Shown here piece by piece: positions 1-11,617 of a stretch of 64,000 nt of DNA (its first letter is position 1; each line of letters starts with the position of its first letter). The notes beneath the pieces are model-generated. The model saw only the letters and a program-made list of their open reading frames with translations, did not search any database and was not told the origin of the DNA. Source of the DNA: Multifurca ochricompacta (lineage: Eukaryota > Basidiomycota > Agaricomycetes > Russulales > Russulaceae). The stretch lies in assembly GCA_022496185.1 (NCBI GenBank), contig WTXG01000094.1, forward strand, positions 1 through 64,000, read 5' to 3'. Position numbers and translations under genes: made by a program.

Positions 1-1956
1 AAGGAAATATAAGCACATAGCTAGCAAGAAGCTTCGAACGATTCTACATCGACAATCTGCACATGCTGAGCGATCCAAAGCTCTGCTCAAAGATGCTGAA
101 CTTCTCCTACCTAATGAAGCTGGAAAGATGGAAGTGGAAGGGGATATGGATCGAACATGGCGAATATCTCAGGATGAGATAGTCAATTCAATAGGTGTCG
201 AAGCGGCACGAGGTAGGAAGGAACTTGCGCTGGACGGTGGCCCGTACCGCGTCAAATACACCCGCAATGGCAGACACATCGCTATTGTTGGACAAAAGGG
301 TCATACTGCTACCTTTGACTGGAAAACTGGGACTATGCACTCGGAGCTGCAGCTGCGGGAGACTTGTCGGGATATAACGTACGTCCCATCATTGTTCCCT
401 GGCTCTTATGTAGTTACCTCGTCTAGTTTTTTGCAGGACCATTCGCATTATGCTGTCGCCCAAAAGAAATATGTCTTCATCTACGATCGTGATGGTGTCG
501 AGCTTCATAGCCTGAAATCTCACATTGAACCCACGCGACTCGAGTTCCTTCCTTTTCATTGGCTTCTTGCCAGCGTTGTATGTGCTTTGGCATGGGTTCT
601 GTTAACTGCTTCAATTCAAGTTCTTGATAGGGGAATACAGGGTATTTGAAGTATCAGGACACGTCGACAGGGAAACTTGTCGCAGAACACCGCACAAAGC
701 TTGGAGCCTGTGTGACTATGACCCAGAACGTACATAACGCAGTCATACATCTCGGCCATCAGAACGGTACTGTAACGTTGTGGACCCCGAACCTACCACA
801 TCCGGCGGTGCGACTACTGGCGCATCTCGGTCCAGTTTTCAGTGTCTCCGTAGACCAGAGCACCGGAGGTCGTTACATGGCCACTGCAGGTGTAGATGGT
901 ACCGTGAAGTTATGGGACTGCCGTAGTTGGGGCGAACCTTTACGGTCCTGGACCCCTCGCGGTAGTCACGCCATTTTGGCATGGAGTCAAAGAGGATGCC
1001 TCGCCGTCGCCTCTGGCGGTGCAATCAATGTGCGTACTATCTTCGGCTTTTATTGAACTAATTGAGAACATTCTGTGGCCCGGTTAGGTGTACTCACGGC
1101 CTTCGATATACACACCCTATCCTGCGCCATCTCCACCTCCACTGTATATGACCCATCCCCAACCGATGAAGCCCCACGCATCTCTCACATTCTGTCCATT
1201 TCAAGACGTCCTTGCGATTGGCCATGCCGCAGGCGTCTCCTGCATACTTGTCCCGGGTGCTGGTGAGCCCAATTTTGACAGCTCCGAGGCAGACCCCTTC
1301 GAAGGCTCAAAGGCGCGCCGCGAACGCGAGGTCAAGTCTCTGCTGGATAAGGTTTTATCCCTCCCTCTCTTCGAACCTTCGAAGGAGGGTCCCGATGCTA
1401 ATCCCTGCTTCAGGTCCCATCAGACATGATCACACTAAACCCGGAGTTCCTTGGTGGACTTGCACCGCCAACCAAACTCACGGAAGGGATGGACCCAGGT
1501 ATGATCCCGTTCGCCCGACGGCCGCGTCTCGATCGCTTGCATGTTCAAGGAAAAGCGGACACGGCGGAGGACAGACTTAGTGATGGGATGGCAGTGGACA
1601 GTTCAGCGGACCGTGGGGTCGTGTCTAAGCACGACCGTGAGGAAAGGGAAAAACGCAAGATGCGCGGTAAAGGTAAAAGTCTCAAGCGGTGCGTCTGTCC
1701 TATATATCTGCAGGCACACGGGCTTACTTGGTTTTGCGCTAGGTACCTGAGAAAGCAGCGAAAGAATGTCATCGACCCCAGAGCTGTGAGTTCGATTTAA
1801 GTTCTTTTGTCTTTGTTTAACAATGATGGCTAGGTGGCGTTGCGCGAGCACCTTGCTAAACAAAGAGCTGAAGGTGAACGGACGAGGGTCACGGTGCACG
1901 ACACGTCGAAATCCGAGCAACCTTCTGCACTTAATAGGTTCCACTACCGACCATAG
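1..1956 (+). CDS. UTP7: U3 snoRNP protein Utp7 (WDR46/BING4 family), 5' end outside window
   Basis: Utp7 is a WD40 protein of the small-subunit processome that acts in 18S pre-rRNA processing in the nucleolus. The frame is open from base 2, so the N-terminus lies upstream. Visible exons: 1-378, 427-577, 631-1029, 1088-1351, 1414-1688, 1743-1785, 1834-1956, with GT-AG introns of 48-62 nt. Family marks are RTWRISQDEI, AVAQKKYVFIYD, KYQDTSTGKLVA, the WD repeat ending DGTVKLWDCRS, and the BING4 C-terminal part (SDMITLNPEFLGGLAP, then a Lys/Arg-rich segment and YLRKQRKNVIDPRA). Introns 379-426 and 1689-1742 are multiples of three without stops, so a naive reading runs through them. Family assignment is firm; exact splice sites are inferred. 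Confidence 0.93.
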
Positions 1957-2448
1957 CATATTTTGTTTCAAAAATAGATCTCGTTTATTGTCTGCATGCA
2001 AGACATTGCCTAACTAAGTTGTTAGTGATGTGACGGCCCGGCTCGGCCTGAAAGCCGCGGCTTAGGCTCGGCTTTGGGCGGCTCAGGCTTTTCAAAACTC
2101 AAGCCTGGGCCATAGCAATGGCTTCTGGGCAGCTTAGGCCTGGCTTAGGCCCAAGCTTTTTTTTTTTTTTGGAATTGAGTTTATTGATGTACTTGTGGGA
2201 TGGTGCCCAATTGTGTGGCTACAATGTAACTACTAGGTACTATGAACATGAGGGAGAGTCAACAAGGATGTGGTGCAAAACCCAGAAGGAAAAAACAAAG
2301 TATAGATGTATAGTAGAGAGGCTGTAGTGAGCTATAAATGTGTAGCTCAGTCTTTGGGATAGAAAGACTATATGATTTGTTAATACCTATAAATGTGTAG
2401 CTACACAAATGAATCAGCAAAGGGATAATGTAGCTGTAATACAGAGAG
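1957..2448. other. Downstream of UTP7: repeat-rich, no gene
   Basis: No coding region is supported here. From 2023 a hAT-like terminus begins, followed by an AGGCC/GGCCT-rich stretch to about 2155 and a T-run at 2156-2170. From about 2330 the sequence is an inverted relative of 31990-32125, including part of a CAGTCTTT...AAAGACTG palindrome near 2348-2370. Confidence 0.6.
2023..2170. mobile_element. Terminus of a hAT-type element, AGGCC-rich
   Basis: The segment starts TAGTGATGTGACGGCCCGGC, which fits the YARNG start of hAT terminal repeats and resembles the ends at 30856 (TAGTGTTGTGACGGCCC) and, on the other strand, 18000. Repeated GGCTT/AGGCC words follow and then a T-run. I did not find a partner end with a matching 8-bp duplication, so it may be a truncated copy. 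Confidence 0.5.
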
Positions 2449-3900
2449 TAGTGATTGGCAGGGGTAACCCTGGGGTATCCTCGTTGGTACCTGTACCCGT
2501 ACCCGTACCCGTCACTACGGGTATGGGTAACCCGCAGGTTACCTGCGGGTCACCCGTGAAAACGCGTGCAAGTTCTTTACTTGCATCGCGCATTTCGGAT
2601 AACCGGCCCGGACCTTCCCAGACCAAGAAGATACACAACGTGTTCATTTGTGGCTGCTTAAGATCCCTCAATGACTCTTGTTTTATGTTTAGAAGATTAA
2701 GATAATTAATTATTCCATTTTTATTTTATTATTCTGCTTTCAATTTTATACAAGCACAACTAAAATCCAGTATACAGCAATGATTAGATAGGATGTTATA
2801 GAACATTGATGAAAAGCCTGTCAGATAATTACACAGAATGCAAAAAAAATTGATGAACACATAGAAATTGGTAGGGGTAACACCTGGATAATTGTTTTGA
2901 TACCTGGGTTACCCATAAAATGAAACACGTGCAAGTTCTTTACTTGCATCGCGCATTTCGGAGATCCGGCCCGGGAGATCCCGGTCAAGGAGATATGCAC
3001 TTGGACACAACGCGTTCATTTATGGCTACTCAAGATCCCTCAAAGATTCCTATTTTATGTTCATAAGATTAAGATAATTTATTATTCCATTTTTATTTTA
3101 TTATTCTGGTTTCAATTTTATACGAGCGCGACTGTTCTTTGCATTTCTGCGCATTTCGGGTAAATGGCCCGGGCCATCCCGGTCAAGGAGATAAGCACTT
3201 GGACACAATGCGTTCATTTATGGCTACTCAAGATTCCTCAAAAATTGTTGGTTTATGTTCAGAAGATTAAATGGATCCTTTATTTACATTATTATTTTAT
3301 TATTCTGGTTTCATTTCATACAAGCACGACTGTCCTAGTCCCTGGATGCACATTTCTGCGCGTTTAAGTCAACCTTCCTTAATAGGAAGGAGGTCAGACC
3401 ACCATGCGATGCAATGTAGTCGCTGCCCCATGCAGCTTGTAGACACACGCGGGCCTTGTTTCAATAAAGTAATTTGATAATTAAATTATAGAATAGTCTA
3501 TATTAGTCTAGAGTGTATTTTAGATAGTGCCAGACCGGCAGAATTGGTCGCGCGTTAATAAAACAGATGTATCATGGTTTTCAAGAAAGTGGATCACTGA
3601 TAAGGATTTTATTTTACATCACACCATTAATCTGCTTTGATATTTTGTAGGATAATACTAGAACATATTTAACGCCACCCTGTAGCATACATCAGATGAG
3701 ATCTTGTATTTTTGTGACTGCAGATGTGTTTTATCTCGGAAATTCTACTGATCTTATCAATGCATAATCGGCGCCTATACCCACCAAACCCGCTGCGCGG
3801 GTACGGGTTTCCACGGGTTGGGAGCCGTATACCCGTACCTGTACCCGGCAAAACCCGCGGCGCTTACCCGCGCGGGTATGAAACCCCTTGACAATCACTA
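2449..3900. mobile_element. Non-autonomous hAT element, TSD ACAGAGAG
   Basis: It starts TAGTGATTGGCAGGGGT and ends ACCCCTTGACAATCACTA, imperfect inverted ends with the hAT YARNG rule. An exact 8-bp direct duplication, ACAGAGAG, flanks it at 2441-2448 and 3901-3908. The relative of the flanking sequence at 31994-32019 has no insertion and reads ACAGAAAG at the joint, i.e. an empty site. Inside are clustered TACCCG words near both ends and related segments around 2575, 2940 and 3135 (GCGCATTTCGG followed by GGCCCGG). No transposase frame is visible, so it must have moved in trans. Confidence 0.88.
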
Positions 3901-3914
3901 ACAGAGAGTACTGA

Positions 3915-3943
3915 CCTCAGTCTTTGGGATAGAAAGACTGAGG
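3915..3943. repeat. Perfect 11-bp-arm hairpin CCTCAGTCTTT...AAAGACTGAGG
   Basis: An 11-bp inverted repeat is separated by a 7-nt loop (GGGATAG). The same unit occurs inverted at 31966-31994, and variants occur near 2348-2370 and 32080-32103. It is part of the repeat that hosted the 2449-3900 insertion. Confidence 0.75.
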
Positions 3944-5032
3944 TTTCTAACTATGCTACTGAGTCTTTATGATAAAGAAAATTGTGTGACCCATGTGCTC
4001 TGAATATTGTATTGATACAGTAATGATTGGACTTGGGCTGCCATCTCCAGTATCAATTGATTGCATGCTATGGCTGCACTTCCAACACACCCCTTAGCCT
4101 GCATGCTGAACTCCCATTGCATCTATGAACTAGGGCTGTGTGCCGTACCCATAGCTTACGGTATGACGGTGCCATAGTATGGTGCCGTACCCATACTGTA
4201 CCAGCTCAAGTCAATCATTGAGACAGACGGTTATGGGTACGGAAAACACCGTCCGAACCCATCAAAAAACGGCCGTAGACGGCATTAGACGGCATGGATG
4301 GCAGGGCTTTAATCTTGTCATTAAGCCACCAAAACTCCCCTACTATAGTATCTTTACCTATTTAGATAGTAGATAAGTGTTAGCTAAATATGGTAAAGAT
4401 AAGAGATAAGATAAACTAACTAATACTCACTTCAGTTTATGTGGTCAAAACTGAAGTGAACATGTACAGAATAGTGACCTTTTATACTGCTCAGAGGAGC
4501 ATGACAATAAGTAGAATAAATATAGTTATTTAAATGTGACAAGACAGAAGGAATGTGTTGTGCATGCAATGTCTCTGAATCAATTATCTGACGCACTTTA
4601 GATTGTCTTATCATAATCATAAGATTGAGTCCACCCAGGAGCCTGGCTGTCCGGTCTCCGGTCCCAGTTGCAACTGGCCCATCTCAACAGCATATTATGG
4701 AGTAGATTAGATTAGTGGATGGGGCACAATCTCCCTCCGTTGCCTGACAAGAAGCAGTTGCATCTTGCACGCATGCAAGCTGATACTGCACTGGGTTGTT
4801 AAGCTGTCTATTAGTCTATATATTTGATTTTTGCCTTATTGTAATTGAATTTTGGTCTGCCAGAGTCCAGTTGGAGGTATGCTTGCATTTACCACACTTG
4901 GCTTTAGGAGTTGCCTTGTGCAAGCCCAAATATAGTTTTTGGGATGCCCCTTTTTGGGGCATGTTTTGGTATTGTTTCTCTGATGTCTCTTTTGTGGTGA
5001 TGTACCTACAATTACATTTATTGAGGGAGTTC
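3944..5032. other. AT-rich repeat remnants, no gene
   Basis: About 3944-4100 is an inverted relative of 31800-31990. From about 4133 a segment with repeated GTACCCATA and GACGGCAT words may be a further non-autonomous transposon, but I could not fix its ends. Nothing coding is supported up to 5032. Confidence 0.45.
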
Positions 5033-5510
5033 ATGTTGAACACAGAAGATGTTCGGTGATGCTTCAGGCATCAGGTGATTAGATTAGCTACTTGTAGATT
5101 AGATTAGATACCGGAGTTCTTGGACTTTTTACATTATCATTATTACTTTCCTTCTCACATTCCACAGTAGCTGACTGATGCACCATATAACATGTGATTT
5201 CTGTAATGGCCAATGGCCTTTCTCCCTCATGTTTATTGTTTGGACTTTGTCCGGCACTTGTGGACTTATTCCCAGTGCACAGACCATCCCTTGAAAAGTA
5301 TATAAGGGTGTCTGTTTCATCTCTTACACTTCAGAGTTCCTTCTACCTCTGAAGTGTAAGTCCACTCTCTTACTCACTACCATACCTTGAGACTAATGCT
5401 CTTAGTAGAACTTGTCTTTGTCTAGGTCAGTAGCATAGTATAATAGAGTTCCTTCTACCTCTGAAGTAACTTGTCTTTGTCTAGTCTAAACTGCTAACCT
5501 CACAGTCAGT
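5033..5510 (+). mobile_element. LTR-like fragment, family C
   Basis: Starting TGTTGAACACAGAAGATG, about 330 bp match the reverse complement of 29797-30118 closely, including the stretch CCTCTGAAGTGTAAG that forms a palindrome with CTTACACTTCAGAG just before it. A TATATAAGG box lies near 5300. The end and the target duplication could not be determined, so solo LTR is the likeliest reading, not a proven one. Confidence 0.5.
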
Positions 5511-5989
5511 ATGCTGCGCCTCATGCCTGTTCTACAGGTTATGGGCCCTGGGCACTTTTTACTGATCTGTATCTTCTTTTGATCAGTCCAACCTTTCTTC
5601 AAGCTCACTGCTTCAACACTTCTTCTTTCCCAATCACAGTGAGCTTCGATTTCATCTTCTCTTGCCCTTAACTGTCCACAAGGTGGTGCACTTTATGTGC
5701 CCACCTTGAACTGTCTGGCTAGTCCCTCAGGGGATTCTTGCAAGAGGTGATGAGGGACCCTAAGTGGGTGAAACACCTTAAGTTCCTCATGTGCGCTCTA
5801 AGTAAATAGTATTCTTAGTTGTAGCTGGGTTTTTGTCCCATCCATAGTCTTAGTAGGCCACTTGCCCAGAAGGCTTGGGGCTATAGGTTCAGTCAATGCT
5901 TGGCTCGATCTGTAAGCCAGGTTTAGCAACCTGCAGGTAGAGTTTAGGGTCTAGAACAAGGCATGGGTAGTCACTCCCATGACACTTGG
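5511..5989. other. Non-coding stretch before Gypsy-1
   Basis: I see no gene and no terminal repeat. It may be further sequence of the family C element. Confidence 0.4.
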
Positions 5990-6563
5990 TGTTACGAACC
6001 CCGTCTTTACCCGTATTCTTTTTCTTGCCCAACGACAATCCCTCTCTACCGCCCACACTCCACTATCAGATCACGTCTCCATTGTGGGATCCGTCACATG
6101 CTCTTCGTCCATCCCCGTGACCTCCTTGCTTGTTCATGTTTACCTACTGCTGTCTTCATTATCGCTTATCCTCTTATCATACGACCGGACACTTACTTAA
6201 TACCCTATCAGAAGCTAGGCTTTATGCCCTCCGCTTTCGGATATTTGGACCCACTTGACTCTGCTTCCTTATCTCGTAGACGCCCACTGAATTACGTATA
6301 TAAGTCCGCTGTAGCTACCCTGTAGACCTCAGACTCGACTTATTGAATACATCGGTGTTTGTCTTCTGGACTTCCCCTTGAAACCTCTGACTCGATCATC
6401 TCAGTGTTTTTGACACTTTCCGCTCAACATTGTCACTAGGGAACAGCCCCTTTGACTTTGACTCGTCCATTCGAACTCCAAGAGGTCTTATTGATCTCTT
6501 ATCTGAACACACGTACGAAGCTGTCGCACAAGTCGTGCAGAACGTCTCACACCGGACGTAACA
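5990..6563 (+). repeat. Gypsy-1 5' LTR
   Basis: The 574-nt LTR has inverted tips TGTTACG...CGTAACA. TATATAA lies at 6297-6303, and GACTCGACTT at 6332-6341 is the likely transcript start because it matches the primer site. Confidence 0.92.
6297..6341 (+). promoter_or_regulatory. LTR core promoter and predicted transcript start
   Basis: A TATATAA box at 6297 is followed 35 nt later by GACTCGACTT. That distance suits a TATA-driven start, and the 10-mer is the exact complement of the primer site at 6566-6575. Confidence 0.6.
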
Positions 6564-6575
6564 TCAAGTCGAGTC
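6564..6575 (+). other. Primer binding site, self-priming type
   Basis: Two bases after the LTR, AAGTCGAGTC (6566-6575) is the reverse complement of GACTCGACTT at the predicted transcript start. Tf1/sushi elements prime reverse transcription by folding their own 5' end onto such a site in place of a tRNA. No 3' tRNA end is obvious here. Confidence 0.65.
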
Positions 6576-6582
6576 TATCAAC

Positions 6583-8058
6583 GTGGCTTCTAGCCGCAGC
6601 CAGACCCTCTTCCGAGAAGAACTCATCGAACGCAGAGACGAGAATAATCTTTCACAACAAGTACTTGGCTCTGCCGCCTGGAAAGACTTTGAGTCCGAGT
6701 TTGGATACTACGTCTATCACGACGGAAGATACCAACCGGTAGAATACGATGACGAGAAAAGAGTTTGGTATTGTATCCGATACTCGGACAGTCGAAACTC
6801 TTGGGTCACTACAAGGCCTGCCCCACCTGAATTCGGATTAGGCCCGTGGAGAGAGAACCCTCCGGCCATTGTCACGGACTCCGAGCCAGAGGAGTACGTA
6901 GAAGAACCCAGCGAAGAAGCACCGGCATTAGCAGAGACTACGCTTCCGGTTGCACCCGAAGTTGTCACGATCAGAGCCCCTGCTTTGACAACTCCACAGA
7001 TATCCATACAGTCCGCCAACACAGTAACCCCATTCTATCAAAACATGTCAACAATCGCCGCCCAACTTCCCGACCCTGCCCTGCCAGCTCCGATGGCACC
7101 ACCACCAAACATTCCCCCCGCCTCTGGACGTCTGTCTGGAGTGTTACCCCAGACGTTCGCTGGGGATCGCTCGCAGAGCAAGAAATTCATGCTGGAGTTC
7201 ACGATGTTCAAGAACTTCAACCATGACGTGCCACAGATTGTTAACCCATTCCAAAGGGCCAATCTGTTTCTTTCCCTGATCCGAGGGGATGCGGTGGATG
7301 ACTGGACGATGGAACAATTGGAGTGGTTGAACGAACAGGTAGAAAGCGGACGTCGAACTACGAGCGAGGGTCTTTGGGAGACCATAGCCGAGAGATTTAA
7401 AGATGCTTTCACGGACGGGCAGGCCAAACAGAAAGCTGCCCGTGAACTAAAGTCCCTCAGAATGGAGAAGGGAGAACTTGACGCATACGTAGCCAAGTTC
7501 AGGAGTCTAGCCAACAGAGCCGGCTATGATACAGACGAAGAGGCCACATTGGACCTCTTCTCCCAGGGACTGCCCAATCCCTTAGTCAAGAACATTATAC
7601 AGTTCCATCATCCCCATGATTGGGACACCTGGGTTGATGCTGCCCGACAGCAGCAACAAGACTACTTGGACTTCCAGACACGGTTTGGGGTCGATACCAA
7701 AAAGGGAAAAACTAGAGATCAATGGAAGACTGCTTTCGGAGTGAAGCCTACCCAACACACCCAGTGGGACCCAAATGCTATGGATACCTCTGCAGATCGG
7801 GCCCGAGCCCGAGTAGCACTCACGGAAGACGAGCGACAGACCCTCATGAAAGAAGGACGCTGCTTCCGTTGCAAAGCATTGGGGCATATGTCTCGGACTG
7901 CCCGAAGAAGGGAGTACGAGTCGCTGCCACTACCGTAGCGCCAGAACATCCCGCGCAGAACAACCCGCCTGTTGTGGATAAGCGGTCTAAAGAAGAAAAG
8001 GCCCAGGACATATGGGCCAATATGATGAAGGAGAGTGAGAAGTGCGCACCATCTTGGT
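6583..8058 (+). pseudogene. Gypsy-1 gag, frameshifted at the zinc knuckle
   Basis: Gag forms the particle and binds the RNA. The frame corresponds to the intact gag of Gypsy-2, but its start is GTG where Gypsy-2 has ATG. A retrotransposon gag core lies near residues 185-350 (DDWTMEQLEWLNEQV, ELKSLRMEKGELDAYVAKF). One base is missing near 7893 inside the CCHC knuckle: CFRCKALGHMS is followed by the wrong frame, so the last Cys is lost and the protein stops after 451 codons. The rest continues in another frame to about 8058. Confidence 0.88.
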
Positions 8059-8084
8059 AGAGAAGGCGTTTACAAAAAGGATTT

Positions 8085-11000
8085 TTGTTAGGCTCAAACC
8101 CATCGGCCTGGGCGAGAGCACTCCATGTTACCTCTGTGTATACTAGTCGATTCAAATCGTTGAAAATACCAGTCCATTTTGAAACTACACAGAGGACGGC
8201 CGATCGAGACATTCTAGTGGACTCCGGAGCCACAGACAACTTTATTCACCCACGACTGCTTAAAACAATGGGCCTGGGAAGGATGACACTCCCCCAAGAA
8301 AAGAACATTTGGAACATTGATGGAACAGCCAACCGTGCCGGAAAGATCACTCACTACACGGATCTGAGGGTCCAAGTTGGAGAGGTTACAAAGAACATCC
8401 GTTTCCTCATTACGGATCTGGGAGACGAAGACCTTATTCTGGGATACCCATGGCTGCCGCATTCCAACCCAAGATCAATTGGGCTGATGCAACGATGGAT
8501 AAAGAATCGTATCCCACCATCATTACATCATGGGTATGATTATGCAGTCAGACATCCAGTAATAAAGGCCACAGCGCAGAAAGAGAAGACCCAGGTTACT
8601 GTTATGTCACCAAAGCATCAGAATTGGCTCAAAAAGCAGTACAAGGGCAGACAGAAAAGACGTACAGCGACGTAGTACCAAGTACCTACCATCGGCATTG
8701 GAAGGTATTTTCCAAGGAAGAGTCCCAGCGTTTTCCGCCCTCCAGATCATGGGACCATGCCATAGACCTACTCCCGGATACACCGACCGCCATAGACTGT
8801 AAAATCTACCCACTGTCCCAACGGAGCAGGTAGCGCTGACGGAATTCCTCAGGAACATTTGGCAAAAGGTTACATTCGCCCATCCAAGTCGCAGTACGCC
8901 TCGCCCTTCTTCTTCATCAAGAAGAAGGATGGCAAGCTGCGGCCAGTCCAGGACTATCGCGAATCAATGCATACACCGTGAAAAACGCCTACCCCCTGCC
9001 GCTCATCTCTGAACTCATCGACACTATGAGGGATAAAGCTCTCTTCTCAAAGATGGATGTGCGGTGGGGTTACAACAATGTTAGAATCAAGGAAGGTGAT
9101 CAGTGCAAGGCAGCGTTTAAGACAAATCAAGGGTTGTTCGAACCCAATGTCATGTTCTTTGGTCTCACAAATTCGCCGGCAACGTTCCAATCCATGATGA
9201 ATCACATCTTCCGCGATCTCATTCTCACAGGAGAAGTAGTGGTCTACATGGACGACATCCTGGTCGCTACCTCAGACAATCTAGACCACCATCGAGACCG
9301 AGTGCACCAGGTACTGGATATATTACAAGAACATGACCTGTATCTCAAACCCGCCAAATGCTCCTTTGAGCAACGGAGTGTTGAGTACCTAGGAGTCATT
9401 TGGAAGGAGGACGCGTGCGTATGGACCCCATTAAAGTGCAAGGAATCCGGAGTGGCCGGTGCCAACTTGGTCAAGGAGGTCCGGTCGTTCATCGGATTCT
9501 GTAACTTCTACCGACGATTCGTCAAGGGATTTTCAGGCATAGCGCGACCATTGAACGACCTACTGAAAAAGGACGTACCATGGCATTGGGGTGCGGCACA
9601 ACAGCAGGCATTCGAACAGATTAGGGACCTCGTGGGTCAGAACCAGTACTATTCAGCCGGATCTGAGTCACCCCTTCGAACTAGAGGTGGACGCCTCTCA
9701 CTTCACGAACGGAGCAGTATTATACCAAAGGAATGCCGCACAAATACTTCACCCAGTGGCATACTACTCTGAAACCTTCTCCCCGCCGAAAGGAACTATG
9801 ATATCTGGGATAGGGAGCTCTTAGCCATAGTCAAGGCATTGCACATTGGCGACCCTACCTGGCAGGGACCCCACATAAGACCATCATCTACACTGACCAT
9901 TCCAATCTATTATATTGGAAGGAACCCCACAAAATCAGTCGACGCGTGGCGCGAGAAGTCTTGGAGTTGGAAGAATATAACTTTATGCTGAAACACATCG
10001 CAGGGAGCCAGAACGCTAGAGCAGATGCACTGTCACGTAGACCAGATATGCATACAGGAGAAGACGACAATAACGACATCACTGTCCTCCCGGAAGAAGT
10101 CTTTGCAAGAACGGCCGCGGTCAGTCTCCACGACATGGACCTTTGGGCACAAGTTTCCCAAAATATGAACCAAGACCTGTGTATTTCATGGGCCGACGCT
10201 CACAATTTGAAGAAAATCAATGGTCTTTGGTGGAAAGACGGGGATCGACTCATTGTCACCGGTGGCGACAACATTAAGAGGGGGGTGATCCATTTTCATC
10301 ACGACCTTCCCTCTGCTGGCCATCCGGGCATCACCAACACCTACGCCTTGGCTAAAAGAGACTATTGGTGGCCCAATATGAAAAAGGACGTTGAAAGCTA
10401 CGTACAAGGTGTGCGTCATGTCAAGCAAACAAGGTGAACACGCACCTGAAAGTCCCACCAATGTACCCCATCACTCCCACTGCATCGACTCCGTTCCAGA
10501 CCATCGCCATGGACTTCATTGTCAAGTTGCCCAAATCGCAAGGCTTCGACACTATCCTCACCATCACAGATCATGATTGCTCCAAAGCGGCCCTCTTTAT
10601 CCCCTGTAACGAGACCATCACAGCCGAAGGAGTGGCAAAACTATACCTGGACCACGTATACCGTCACTACGGGCTCCCCAAGAAGATCATCTCTGATAGG
10701 GATACCCGTTTCACATCGGCATTTGCAAGGCCCTATGCAAAACGTTGGACATTATGCAGAACATCTCTACAGCATACCATCCCCAAACGGACGGCAGTCC
10801 GAACGGACAACCAATGGCTAGAACAGTACCTCCGATTCTGGTGCAACAGCAGGCAAGATGACTGGGCAGAATGGCTATCGACCGCGGAGTTTGCCCACAA
10901 CTCGTGGCCCAATGGCACGACGAAAGCTACCCCTTTTTCCCTTATCATGGGCTGGACTCCACGCACCACATGGACAGATAAGCCCACCAACGTCCGTCGG

Positions 11001-11543
11001 CAACCGAATGGATAAGCCAATGGAAGAACTGCGACAATCGGCCAATGAGAATCTGGTAAAGGCGCAACAGCTCCTGACAGCTCAGCCAAGCACGTTCACA
11101 CCTTATCGGACCAATGATGGGTATGGCTCGAGGCAGGAACATTCACACGTCACACCCCTCGGCCAAATAGCGCCCCGACGTCACGGACCCTTCCAGATCA
11201 CAAGGAAGCTGTCAGACGTATCATATGAATTGAATTGCCACCGAAATGGAAGATCCACCCAGTCTTCCATGCCAAGCTGCTGACCCCTTACAAGGAAACC
11301 TCCATTCATGGAGAGAACTTCCCGAGACCTCCGCCTGACCTTATCGATGGCGAAGAAGAATGGGAGGTAGAACGTGTTCTAGACTCTAAGCGACAAGGCC
11401 GAGGGCGCAGATTGTACTACCTAATCAAGTGGAAGGGATTCCCAGACTCTGACAGTTCGTGGGAACCAGCCGGAGATATCTTTGCCCCGGACCTTATCTC
11501 GGAGTTCCACATCCGACACCCAGAAGCACCAAAGAATGCTTAA
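8085..11543 (+). pseudogene. Gypsy-1 pol with several single-base deletions
   Basis: In order: aspartic protease with DSGATDNF (about 8218), reverse transcriptase with [28 protein letters not shown] and the YMDD catalytic motif (about 9246), RNase H remnants with ELEVDASHF, integrase with a zinc-binding HHCC region (about 10300-10425) and DDE residues in DFIVKLPKS and SDRDTRFTS, and a C-terminal chromodomain (about 11352-11520, WEVERVLDSK and YYLIKWKGFPDSDSSWEP). Relative to Gypsy-2, bases are missing near 8460, 8820, 8850, 8960, 9440, 9640, 10420 and 10740, so no continuous product is possible. The chromodomain places the element among chromoviruses. Confidence 0.9.
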
Positions 11544-11617
11544 AAGAAGTGCCCCAGACCCTGTCAATTCCCCAGTACATGCTCCCACAGCAACGTTCTA
11601 CCACCGCACAGTCTATC

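Noticed and set aside
2486..2575. TACCCG-type tandem words as telomere repeats
   Set aside because: The unit is not the fungal TTAGGG type, the array is short and flanked by hAT ends, and it lies inside an element with a target duplication.
6717..7949. Antisense open frames over gag
   Set aside because: They are shadows of the gag frame; the corresponding frames recur over Gypsy-2 only because the sense strand is conserved.
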